Source: SFHK01 sp964554795 (GTDB lineage: Bacteria; Bacillota; Clostridia; Christensenellales; Aristaeellaceae). Taken from it: DNA of 64,000 nucleotides. A program made the position numbers and the translations under genes. This document shows positions 1 to 7,745 of this stretch, in pieces; within the stretch, counting starts at the first letter, position 1, and the number at the start of each line of letters is the position of its first letter. The notes beneath the pieces are model-generated. The model had not been told where the DNA came from. It ran no database searches and was given only the letters and a program-made list of their open reading frames with translations. Where the stretch lies: contig CAZKQB010000012.1 in NCBI GenBank assembly GCA_964554795.1, positions 1 to 64,000 on the forward strand. The letters are read 5' to 3'.

Positions 1-1202
1 TAGACGATCATGAAGCCCTCGTCCACGCCCATGCCGGGCTTGGCGAGAATCTGCACGGGCTGCGTCGCCATGGCGCAGTGCACGCATACCTGCGCGCTGC
101 GGTCGGTTTCGTTGCACGTGCCTCCCTGATACGCGCCGATGCCCTTCTGCTTGCAATACAGAACTGCCTCAATCGTGTTGTTGATGCCGCCAAGGTCGGG
201 CGTTTTAATCTGCACCATGTGACCAGCCTTCGCATCGGCAAACAGCTTAATGTCCTCCAGCGTGTTGCACCATTCATCCGCCACCAATTCCACATCAATC
301 CCGCGGTCGTCCAGCTCCTTTGTGAGCCCCGCCAGCGCCTCAATCTGCGCTTCACGAGTAGAATCGCAGTCCATCGGCCCTTCAATACGCAGGTGGAAGG
401 GCTTGGCGATTTTACCCAACTGCGCAATGTAATCGGCCATGGCCTCATAGTTGTTGTTCCCGAAAATCGCGCCGATCGTGCCGTAGCAGTCGATGTGCAA
501 AACGGGCATATAGCCCTCGTCGCCGCGGTGAGCGAGGATGCGGTTGCGTAGCCACTCCACATAGGCTGCCAGCTTCTCGCCCTTCTCACCCAGCTTGGTT
601 TCCACATTGTTGATCAGCGCGTGCGGCAGCACCTGCGCACCCTTGATGATCATCTTGTCTGCATTGTCATAACGATCGTCGCCGGACTGCGTGAAAATGG
701 CGATGGGCTGATCAGTCACCTCGCACCCGTATTCATCCGCCACAACCTCGCACATCATGCGGCCGCTGGCCTTTGCCACGGCATCCAGAAGCGCCTGAGA
801 CACGCCATAGCGAATGGCCGTGTGCAGTCGCTTTCCGTCAATCTGAATCTCCTCCAGCATTTTCGCGAGTGCGCGGAAGCTGTCCGCCTCCCGACCAACC
901 AACTGGGGCTTGATGTACCTGTCGATCAGCGGAATGAAATCCTTCGCGAGGAACAGCGGATCGCGCCCACCTGCGCCGGAATACTGCACGGCAGCGCAGT
1001 CGCCATAGGCAATCTGGCCGTCCTCCAACACCAGCATCACGGAAATGGACTCGCCCGCCTGCCGCACAGACGCGAAGCCCTCAGTCACTGGCTCGCCAGT
1101 ATAGAACACGCCGTCGTGTCCCGCGCCTTTTTTGATGGCGCGCTGATCGTCGAAATAGAAGCCGGTTCTTCCGGCGGAGCATACAACGTCAACAATTTTC
1201 AT
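1..1202 (-). CDS. mal: Methylaspartate ammonia-lyase, 3' end cut by window edge
   Basis: Converts (2S,3S)-3-methylaspartate to mesaconate and ammonia, the second step of the methylaspartate route of glutamate fermentation. Four hundred residues are visible, against about 413 for the clostridial enzyme, so only the last dozen or so are lost. Enolase-superfamily landmarks are present: metal ligands in the HIDCYG, IEGPMD and ADEW segments, and the catalytic lysine in VQIKTPDLGG (Lys333, matching Lys331 of the Clostridium tetanomorphum enzyme). The start is the ATG at 1202, 17 bases after the mutase epsilon gene and preceded by AAGGAGGTAAG on the minus strand. It is the last visible gene of the glutamate mutase operon. 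Family identity is secure. Confidence 0.96.
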   Translation of the reverse strand, partial: MKIVDVVCSAGRTGFYFDDQRAIKKGAGHDGVFYTGEPVTEGFASVRQAGESISVMLVLEDGQIAYGDCAAVQYSGAGGRDPLFLAKDFIPLIDRYIKPQLVGREADSFRALAKMLEEIQIDGKRLHTAIRYGVSQALLDAVAKASGRMMCEVVADEYGCEVTDQPIAIFTQSGDDRYDNADKMIIKGAQVLPHALINNVETKLGEKGEKLAAYVEWLRNRILAHRGDEGYMPVLHIDCYGTIGAIFGNNNYEAMADYIAQLGKIAKPFHLRIEGPMDCDSTREAQIEALAGLTKELDDRGIDVELVADEWCNTLEDIKLFADAKAGHMVQIKTPDLGGINNTIEAVLYCKQKGIGAYQGGTCNETDRSAQVCVHCAMATQPVQILAKPGMGVDEGFMIV

Positions 1203-1219
1203 TTTCTTACCTCCTTGCT

Positions 1220-2668
1220 TCAGCGCGGGCGGCCGACAAGGCGGCCCTTACTGATGGCGTACACGTCGTCTATGACCATCTGGAACGAGGCCTTGCGCCC
1301 TTCGGCCTTTGCGCGCTCCCCCAGCTTGGCAATATGGAAGTCCTTAATTTCCTGACTGAAGGGAAGATTGCCGAAATTCAGGATGCGCACGCAGCCGTCA
1401 TTGTCACGCGCCGGGAGCATCAGACCGGCATTTGCACGGCACGGCGCAAACGGCACGTCCAACGCGCCGGATTCCACGCCGCGGCACACGCCCGATGCAA
1501 TGTCGCCCATGCCCAGCTCGAAGCACTTATCCACAATGGCACGGGTCTCCTTACGGATGATCTCCTTCTCCTCCTCCAGACGCTCACTGTGAAGCACCTG
1601 GTCGGCGAACATATTGACAACCTGCTTCGTGCAGCGAAGTCCCGCCGCGTTGGCTTCCATCGTAGGAATGCCAACGGCCTCGTGCGGCGTCTTCACGATG
1701 ACCTTCGTAGCCTTAGACAGGCCTGCAATCATGCTGCCGGTAGCAATTACGCCGAACGCCTTGGCCTCATCCGCCGGGAAACCGCCCATCCATTGGTGCA
1801 ACACGGTGGTTACGATTACGTCCGTGTAGCCGCATTTCGTCAGATACTCGTCCGTCAGTTCCTCCAGTGTGCGAATGGCAGCAATGTCCTGCTCCAGATT
1901 TCCGCACTGACCATAGCCAACGGTAATGTTCTTCACGCCCTGCTCTGCCGCCAGCAGCGCCTCGATTATTGCAGCAGCATGCGAAATGCACGGCGGCACC
2001 AACGTGCCGGTGAGCGGGCCGTACGGCTCGCGGTTAATGGATACGCCCATTTCCTCATACAGACCAGCTAGTCGGTCGATATACTGCCAGTCGCGAATCG
2101 TGCGCTCCATGGGAATATTCTTGCAATAGGGCAGGTTATAGGAAATGCCGCCGCCCTCATAGCTGGTAAAGCCGCCCGCGAAGCAGATTTCCGCCAGCAG
2201 ACGCGCATCGGGCGTGCCGTGGCGAATCTGCACGGGTACGTTCACGCTTTCGATCACGCGACGGCAGTTCGCTACGCCATGGTTAACGGCCGGAAAGCCG
2301 TTGAGCATGGCGCGATCCAGCCGGATGGACTCCTGAATGCCGTTTTCCGCTTCCTTATAGCGGTTCTGCCTGGTATAGCTGTCGATGGTCGTGGGCAGAA
2401 GATCCGCCTCGCCGAACTGCTCCAGATGCTGAAGAAGCTCGATATGCTTCTCCACCACCGGCACGCCGGCGCGGGGCTGTATCAGCGTTTTGTGGTTCTT
2501 CTTGGCTTCTACCAGCCTGTGGGAGAAAATGCGATTCTCCGGCATTGCCTTATGATACGCGACGGATTCCTCCAGATTCACATCCCTACCAGTAGGCCAC
2601 TGGGTGAGCACCTCGGCGCGCAGCGCCTGAAACTCGCCCTCCGGAATCCTCTTATTCTGTATAGCCAT
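1220..2668 (-). CDS. glmE: Glutamate mutase epsilon subunit (methylaspartate mutase E chain)
   Basis: Large catalytic subunit of adenosylcobalamin-dependent glutamate mutase, which interconverts L-glutamate and (2S,3S)-3-methylaspartate by a radical carbon-skeleton rearrangement. The 482 residues match the usual length of about 483, and the protein carries the typical substrate-barrel segments RHGTPDARLL, GGFTSYEGGG and NREPYGPLTG. It overlaps the 3' end of glmL by 17 bases, which suggests translational coupling. It acts with the cobalamin-binding sigma subunit at 4040-4471. 'glm' here means glutamate mutase, not glucosamine synthesis. Confidence 0.97.
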   Translation of the reverse strand: MAIQNKRIPEGEFQALRAEVLTQWPTGRDVNLEESVAYHKAMPENRIFSHRLVEAKKNHKTLIQPRAGVPVVEKHIELLQHLEQFGEADLLPTTIDSYTRQNRYKEAENGIQESIRLDRAMLNGFPAVNHGVANCRRVIESVNVPVQIRHGTPDARLLAEICFAGGFTSYEGGGISYNLPYCKNIPMERTIRDWQYIDRLAGLYEEMGVSINREPYGPLTGTLVPPCISHAAAIIEALLAAEQGVKNITVGYGQCGNLEQDIAAIRTLEELTDEYLTKCGYTDVIVTTVLHQWMGGFPADEAKAFGVIATGSMIAGLSKATKVIVKTPHEAVGIPTMEANAAGLRCTKQVVNMFADQVLHSERLEEEKEIIRKETRAIVDKCFELGMGDIASGVCRGVESGALDVPFAPCRANAGLMLPARDNDGCVRILNFGNLPFSQEIKDFHIAKLGERAKAEGRKASFQMVIDDVYAISKGRLVGRPR

Positions 2669-4043
2669 CGTTGTCTAGCTCCTTTTTCATAATACGAAGC
2701 GCAATTTTCGGCTCATATTCGGACAGAAGTCCCATTGCCGCCAGAATGTAGCGGCGGTCTACACGGATATCTGCCTTCATGGGGCGCAGCGACATCGGCG
2801 CGAGCGGCGAATGCAGCGCGTGCGCAGCAATGTCCTTCGTGCGCGGCGTATGAATCAGGCAGCCGCCTGTCACGATGACCTGCCGAACCGGCCGCAGATC
2901 CTTGCCGGACTGCACATACGTCAGCCCCATCAGCGTGTAGGTTTCCTCCATGCTGCCCGCATGCCGCCCGACCGCCGTTTCAATGGCTACCGAGGCAAGC
3001 CCATAGTCCAGCCGTTCCCAATCCGTTCCTGGCTCGGGCACCATGTCCGTGTGCGCTGCCAGCGCTTCCACCATTTCGGAAACTCTTTCCGTCGAAAGTC
3101 CACTTTCCTCGCTCAGCCTCTTCAGCCCCACAGCTTCCACAATACCGCGCACGGAATAGCGCATGCCGATATCCCCCTCCACCGTACGCTTGGCATACGG
3201 CTCCGGAAGCCCCTTGTACACCGTCGAAAGCGCAGTCGGCATACCGTCCGAAATTGAGTAGACGTCCGTCGTCGCGCCACCCACGTCCACTGCCACCAGA
3301 TCGCCGATGCCGGGCTCATCGTCTACACCCTGCGCCAGCAGCTCCATGGCCTTCAAAACCGCCGAGGGCGTGGGCATCAGAATGCCCGAAATCAGCTGCG
3401 CGGCTCGGCTCAGCCCCTTTGCCTGAATGATGCGGTTTAGAAAGATTTCGCGAATACGTTTCTGCGTCGGTTCAATGTTCAGAACACCAAACCTCGGCAT
3501 CACGTTTTCGCAGACGCTCACGTCATGCCCCTTCAGAATGCGCTCGCACTCCCGCGCCGCCACTCGGTTCCCGGCAATCACCACCGGAAAATCAAAATCC
3601 ATGTGTGCAAGCATTTGCGCATTATGGAGAATGCATTCGGTATTTCCACCATCCGTGCCGCCGACAAGCAGAAAGATATCCGGCCGGAGCGCGCGAATCT
3701 CGTCCAGATCGTCCTCCGTCAGTTGAAAGGAAAACACCTTCAGCACCTTCGCGCCCGCGCCCAAACTGGCCTGCCGCGCTGCCTCTGCGGTCAGCTCGGG
3801 TACCAGCCCGCTCGTAACCATTCGAAGGCCTCCCGCTGCGGATGAGCAGGCATAGCGCGCCACAAACTCAAGCGGCCCCGTTTTTTCAAGCAGCCTTGAA
3901 AGCGCGTTTTTCAGGCCCTCGTTCACGTCCGTCTGCACGGTCGTATATGCGGCGGCAGAGCCAAGCAGGCATTCTCCATCCAGATCGACGGCCGTCACCT
4001 TCGTGTTGGTGCTGCCAAAGTCAATCAGGAGCACGGGCTTCAT
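2652..4043 (-). CDS. glmL: Glutamate mutase reactivase GlmL/MutL
   Basis: ATPase of the actin/Hsp70/sugar-kinase fold found in glutamate mutase operons. It is thought to exchange damaged cobalamin for fresh coenzyme in inactivated mutase. The N-terminal phosphate loop LLIDFGSTNTKVTAVD and a second one, LVAVDVGGATTDVYSI, are clear, and the 463-residue length is normal for the family. The gene sits between the sigma and epsilon subunit genes and overlaps both (4 bases with sigma, 17 with epsilon). It is unrelated to mismatch-repair MutL despite the shared name. Confidence 0.95.
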   Translation of the reverse strand: MKPVLLIDFGSTNTKVTAVDLDGECLLGSAAAYTTVQTDVNEGLKNALSRLLEKTGPLEFVARYACSSAAGGLRMVTSGLVPELTAEAARQASLGAGAKVLKVFSFQLTEDDLDEIRALRPDIFLLVGGTDGGNTECILHNAQMLAHMDFDFPVVIAGNRVAARECERILKGHDVSVCENVMPRFGVLNIEPTQKRIREIFLNRIIQAKGLSRAAQLISGILMPTPSAVLKAMELLAQGVDDEPGIGDLVAVDVGGATTDVYSISDGMPTALSTVYKGLPEPYAKRTVEGDIGMRYSVRGIVEAVGLKRLSEESGLSTERVSEMVEALAAHTDMVPEPGTDWERLDYGLASVAIETAVGRHAGSMEETYTLMGLTYVQSGKDLRPVRQVIVTGGCLIHTPRTKDIAAHALHSPLAPMSLRPMKADIRVDRRYILAAMGLLSEYEPKIALRIMKKELDNDGYTE

Positions 4044-4471
4044 GCCTCGTCATCCTCCACATGCAGAATTTCCTTCAGCGCCTGAATCGTCGTCTCCGGC
4101 GGCGTGTTCGGCGGGAAGGCGCGATCAAAGCCCATGGCCTTGAAGCGCTTCTCAACGTCCTCAAACCTCTGCTTGCCAATGACGATATTGCCTCCCACCA
4201 GCAAAGGAATGCCCTTTAGACCCGCCTCGTCGCACTTCTCGCGCATGCCACGGCAGTCCAGCTCTCCCTGCCCGTACAGGGAGGAAACCACGATTGCATC
4301 CGCATTCGCCTCGATCGCTGCAGCGATGTATTCCTCCTGCGAGACCATTACGCCTAAGTTTACCACGTCGAACCCTGCCTCGGTAAACGCGTGATACAGA
4401 ATCTTGTTGCCCACGGCGTGCACGTCCGCGCCGATTACGCCGATAATCAGTACCTTCTTTTTCTTTTCCAT
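4040..4471 (-). CDS. glmS: Glutamate mutase sigma subunit, cobalamin-binding
   Basis: Small subunit that binds the cobalamin cofactor of glutamate mutase. The base-off/His-on motif DxHxxG is seen as DVHAVG (Asp16, His18, Gly21), followed by the SxL segment VVSSLYGQG and the GG segment LVGGNIVIG. Length is 143 residues against about 137 in characterised clostridial proteins. Its stop overlaps the start of glmL in an ATGA junction. An N-terminal run of four lysines precedes the first strand. The sequence 5' of the start contains GGGAAGGGAGTGAGAAGG, a good ribosome binding region. Confidence 0.97.
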   Translation of the reverse strand: MEKKKKVLIIGVIGADVHAVGNKILYHAFTEAGFDVVNLGVMVSQEEYIAAAIEANADAIVVSSLYGQGELDCRGMREKCDEAGLKGIPLLVGGNIVIGKQRFEDVEKRFKAMGFDRAFPPNTPPETTIQALKEILHVEDDEA

Positions 4472-4494
4472 GCCTTCTCACTCCCTTCCCGATT

Positions 4495-5457
4495 TTAGAA
4501 AAACGCGAGCGAGCGACTGACCGGATTGCCCTCCAGCGAGTCGCGGAAATTCTTAAGCGCCTCCTCGGAGTGCTCCCCGACGAAGCCAATCAGCAGGTAT
4601 CGCTTCTGCTGCACGTCAAACACGATTTTGGGATACAGCCGGAAGCCGTGAATCCGTCCCGTCGCGGAAACGTGCGTGCGAGGACCGCTGCATTCGTGAA
4701 TCCGCCCTCCGACGGCAATATGCCTTTCGTCGGCGTATTCCACCGGCAGGTTGGCGGCAATGTTCGCCTGCACCAGCCGTTCCAGCTCAGTCAGATCAAT
4801 CTCCGGGTGGTCCTCGCGGAATGCGAGCACAAATCCGTGATGCACATCGTCATGCACGCAGCTGTTCACCAACTCCGGGGACATATGCATTTCGCACAAA
4901 TCCTCTGCCGTGTGCGCCATCAGGCGATACGGCAGCGAATTGTGCACCACCTCGACGAACTCGCCCGGCTCCGGGCCAAACAGTGTCGGACGGCTGATGA
5001 TAATTTGCTCGCCGATGCCAATCATCAGATCAGCATTGCGGTGCAAAAGCGGATAAATCAGGTCAAAATGCTCCACAAGCACACGCTTCCCGCGGCTGAC
5101 CGCCGTAATAATCGCGTCCGCCAGCACGTGCGGCTGCGTGAAACCCATTTCAAAGCGTATGTCCAGATGATAGGTATGCGGCTGATAAAACGAGCGCGAG
5201 TCATCCAAATCCAAAATCGGCAGCGGACGCACGTTTACGCCGTCGTCGTCGTTGGTCAGCTCCACGCCGGGAAACATTCCCTTCACCAGCGCACTCTTGC
5301 CCGAGCCCGCGTCGCCGATGAAACCAATCAGCTTGTCATACGGGCTTAAGTACTGCTGGGCAATCTGCATGCCCAGTGTATAAATGCGGCTGTGCCCGCG
5401 CGGCGCAAAGAAGGAAGACTCGATCAGGCTTTTGTGCAGACCGACCGAATATTGCAT
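4495..5457 (-). CDS. P-loop NTPase fused to an AlaRS/AlaX-type editing-like domain
   Basis: Protein of unknown function (320 aa) placed between the ligase gene and the glutamate mutase subunits. The N-terminal part is a P-loop NTPase with Walker A GDAGSGKS at residues 48-55. The C-terminal part resembles the editing domain of alanyl/threonyl-tRNA synthetases. AHTAED (181-186) aligns with the HxxxH zinc motif but has Asp at the second position, LTELERLVQANIAANLPV matches the start of the SAD domain, and CSGPRTHVSATG (Cys256, His262) resembles CGGTH..TG with two extra residues. I recall such proteins being annotated 'alanine-tRNA synthetase second additional domain' near glutamate mutase. A mutase chaperone or cofactor role is only inference. 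Confidence 0.72.
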   Translation of the reverse strand: MQYSVGLHKSLIESSFFAPRGHSRIYTLGMQIAQQYLSPYDKLIGFIGDAGSGKSALVKGMFPGVELTNDDDGVNVRPLPILDLDDSRSFYQPHTYHLDIRFEMGFTQPHVLADAIITAVSRGKRVLVEHFDLIYPLLHRNADLMIGIGEQIIISRPTLFGPEPGEFVEVVHNSLPYRLMAHTAEDLCEMHMSPELVNSCVHDDVHHGFVLAFREDHPEIDLTELERLVQANIAANLPVEYADERHIAVGGRIHECSGPRTHVSATGRIHGFRLYPKIVFDVQQKRYLLIGFVGEHSEEALKNFRDSLEGNPVSRSLAFF

Positions 5458-5459
5458 GC

Positions 5460-6443
5460 CTATTCCTCCCTATATGGATTCATTCGAAGATATTCTAGGG
5501 TTGTCTCAGGCACCATCGGGCGAAGCGCTTCCAGCTTTCCCTCCCGATACAGCGCGCGCACGCGCCCGGCGCTGATGACGCTGCCCTCCGCCTCCCGGCG
5601 TGCAAGCTCGACGACCTCTATGCCGTAGTTCGGTAGGCGTGCCTTCAGGCATTCGTTATACATGCGCGTCACGCCGTCCTCCGGCTCCGTGCCGACGAAC
5701 CGGCGCGTAATGCCCATTTCCGGTGCAATGCGCTCGCCAAACATAGCTACGTCCAGCTCGCAGAAGGCTCTGTCCGCCGTTAGCCGATCTCGCAGAAAAT
5801 AGTCCGGAAACGTAGCTGAGGAAATCAGATACGGCCCCGTATCGTGGAAGCTGACGCGCGAAAGACCGGCGCAGCCCGCTTTTGCCAGAGACATGCGCGC
5901 CTCCGGCGAAAACAGGCTTTTATCCTCGGACAGGATGAACACCCGGAGCACATCGCAGCGCTCAAGCGCCTGCTCGACCAGATACCGGTGTCCCAGCGTG
6001 AACGGATTGGCATTCGCCACAATGCAGCCGATCACACCACTCGCCGCACCGGGCAAACTCGCCAGAAAGCGCGCAAAGCCGCCTCGCCCGCTTTCCATCA
6101 AAAGGCAGTCGCGCGTCTCCGCCAGCGGCGAAAAGCCAAGCTCTGCGAACATCAAGCGATTGCGCGGCTTCGTATACAGCATCAGCTGCCTATGTCCGCG
6201 CGCCCACGCCTCGCGTCGAAGCTCGGTCATTACCTGCGCCGCCAGTCCCTCGCCCTGCCGGTCGGGCGCAACGGCAACGCATTTCACCGTCATGCCGTCC
6301 AGAGAGCCCGTGGCGACGATCTCGCCGTCATCCACCAGAAGCACGGTATACTCCACATACGCGTCAAGCTCCAGCCCGCACCCGCTCAAAAAATCTTCCA
6401 GCTGTCCGCGCCGCCTGTCGGGATGGCCGGTTTCCATGTGCAT
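5460..6443 (-). CDS. citC: Citrate/citramalate lyase ligase (CitC type)
   Basis: Acetylates the thiol of the lyase acyl-carrier prosthetic group using acetate and ATP, switching the lyase on. The 327 residues show a GNAT-like N-terminal region (VAVAPDRQGEGLAAQVMTEL) followed by a nucleotidyltransferase domain with CIVANANPFTLGH. First gene of the minus-strand operon; its substrate, the CitD protein, is encoded first in the divergent operon. The chosen ATG has AGGAGGG just upstream; an in-frame ATG two codons later is possible. It is separated from the next gene by two bases. In this setting it likely serves citramalate lyase. Confidence 0.93.
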   Translation of the reverse strand: MHMETGHPDRRRGQLEDFLSGCGLELDAYVEYTVLLVDDGEIVATGSLDGMTVKCVAVAPDRQGEGLAAQVMTELRREAWARGHRQLMLYTKPRNRLMFAELGFSPLAETRDCLLMESGRGGFARFLASLPGAASGVIGCIVANANPFTLGHRYLVEQALERCDVLRVFILSEDKSLFSPEARMSLAKAGCAGLSRVSFHDTGPYLISSATFPDYFLRDRLTADRAFCELDVAMFGERIAPEMGITRRFVGTEPEDGVTRMYNECLKARLPNYGIEVVELARREAEGSVISAGRVRALYREGKLEALRPMVPETTLEYLRMNPYREE

Positions 6444-6481
6444 ATGTACCCTCCTGCCGCCGCATCCTTCATTTCCACTGC

Positions 6482-6510
6482 ATTATAGCACAACATTCCG
6501 CCATTTACAA
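6482..6510 (-). promoter_or_regulatory. Promoter of the citC-glutamate mutase operon
   Basis: On the minus strand a -35 box TTGTAA (6505-6510) and a consensus -10 box TATAAT (6482-6487) are separated by exactly 17 bases. Predicted transcription start is near 6475, giving a leader of about 30 nucleotides before the citC start. That is too short for a cobalamin riboswitch. Confidence 0.8.
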
Positions 6511-6520
6511 CAAAATTTTA

Positions 6521-6549
6521 TTGCACACTCTGGCTCAAAGCAGTATAAT
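6521..6549 (+). promoter_or_regulatory. Promoter of the citD-citE-citF-hydratase operon
   Basis: A -35 box TTGCAC (6521-6526) and a consensus -10 box TATAAT (6544-6549) are separated by 17 bases. It is back to back with the minus-strand promoter, the two -35 boxes being only 10 bases apart, so one regulator bound here could control both operons. Predicted leader is about 40 nucleotides. Confidence 0.82.
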
Positions 6550-6595
6550 AATTACGAATGCACGCATGTGCCGAAAAGAAAAAGGAGTTACCGGT

Positions 6596-6865
6596 ATGAG
6601 TAAAATCAGAAAGCGCGCCACCGCCGGCACGCTGGAATCAAGCGACGTATTTGTTGAAATCGAGCCCGGCAACGGCAAGATTGAGGTGGAAATTGAATCC
6701 GTCGTGCTCGCTCAGTTTGGCGACGCCATTCGCGACGCCGCACTGGACGTACTGAAGGAGCAGGACGTTTCGGATGCGCGCGTGCGCCTGACGGATCGCG
6801 GCGCGCTGGACTGCGTAATCCGCGCGCGGGTCGAAACCGCCGTCGCGCGGGCGAAAGGAGAATAG
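6596..6865 (+). CDS. citD: Citrate/citramalate lyase acyl carrier protein (gamma subunit)
   Basis: Small carrier (89 aa) that bears the triphosphoribosyl-dephospho-CoA prosthetic group of the lyase. The attachment region AGTLESSDVFVEI is present, with the modified serine being Ser15 or Ser16 by comparison with characterised CitD. The start at 6596 is preferred because AAAAAGGAG lies 10 bases upstream and the protein then begins like other CitD proteins; an upstream in-frame start would lie within the promoter. The downstream gene begins two bases after the stop. The genes that build the prosthetic group (citG, citX) are not in this window. Confidence 0.95.
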   Translation: MSKIRKRATAGTLESSDVFVEIEPGNGKIEVEIESVVLAQFGDAIRDAALDVLKEQDVSDARVRLTDRGALDCVIRARVETAVARAKGE

Positions 6866-6867
6866 CC

Positions 6868-7743
6868 ATGCGCCGCTCCATGCTGTTTCTTCCGGGCAAC
6901 ACGCCCAATATCATCATCAACGGCGAGATACTGGGTGCCGATGCCGTGATTCTCGATCTGGAGGACGCCGTCGCGCCGTCGGAAAAGGATTCCGCTCGCA
7001 TCCTCGTGCGCAACGCCATCGGACAAATGGGCTTTGGCCGATGCGAGGTAATCGTGCGCATCAATTCCACGGATACGAAAGAATGGACGAAGGATCTGGA
7101 CGCGATTCTTCCCGTAAAGCCCTCCCTGATCATGCCGCCGAAGACCGGCTGCGCGGCAGACGTGCTACGCGTGGACGAATACATATCCCGCCTGGAGAGT
7201 CGCCTGGGCTTTGCGCAGAACACCGTTCGCCTGATTCCGCTGATCGAAACAGCGCTTGGCGTGGAAAACGCGTTCCAGATTGCCTCCGCATCTCCGCGCG
7301 TCGCCGCCATTTTCTTAGGCGGCGAGGATCTAACGGCCGATCTGCACTGCCTCCGCACTAAGGCGGGCGGTGAAATTGCCTATGCCCGCGCCCGTATGGT
7401 CATGGCAGCACGCGCCGCTGGGATAGACGTATACGACACGCCATTTACCGATGTAAACGACGACAAGGGCATTTACGCCGACGCAGAATACGCAAAAAGC
7501 CTTGGCTTCACTGGGAAATCCGCCATATCGCCGCGCCACGTAAAAGCCATCAACGAGGTGTTCAGCCCCACGGCTGCGGAAATCGACTATGCCTACGAGG
7601 TGGTGGACGCCATTCGCGCCGCGCAGGCACAGGGAAAGGGCGCAGTCGCATTGCGTGGCAAGATGATCGACGCACCCATCGTCGCCCGCGCGCGGCAGAC
7701 CATTGAAGCAGCCGAGGCGCTCGGCCTTGACAGGAGGGCATAA
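6868..7743 (+). CDS. citE: Citrate/citramalate lyase beta subunit (CitE type)
   Basis: Cleaves the carrier-bound thioester: for citramalate the products are pyruvate and acetyl-carrier; for citrate, oxaloacetate and acetyl-carrier. The 291-residue TIM-barrel protein shows the CitE landmarks SMLFLPGNTP, AVILDLEDAV, LIPLIETALGVENAF and FLGGEDLTADL. It is two bases from both citD and citF, a typical lyase arrangement. The sequence alone does not separate citrate from citramalate as substrate. The neighbouring methylaspartate pathway genes argue for citramalate. Confidence 0.95.
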   Translation: MRRSMLFLPGNTPNIIINGEILGADAVILDLEDAVAPSEKDSARILVRNAIGQMGFGRCEVIVRINSTDTKEWTKDLDAILPVKPSLIMPPKTGCAADVLRVDEYISRLESRLGFAQNTVRLIPLIETALGVENAFQIASASPRVAAIFLGGEDLTADLHCLRTKAGGEIAYARARMVMAARAAGIDVYDTPFTDVNDDKGIYADAEYAKSLGFTGKSAISPRHVKAINEVFSPTAAEIDYAYEVVDAIRAAQAQGKGAVALRGKMIDAPIVARARQTIEAAEALGLDRRA

Positions 7744-7745
7744 GC

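Noticed and set aside
6443..6596. Cobalamin riboswitch ahead of the glutamate mutase operon
   Set aside because: Only about 30 nucleotides lie between the predicted start point and the citC start, too short for that element, and no B12-box-like sequence is seen.
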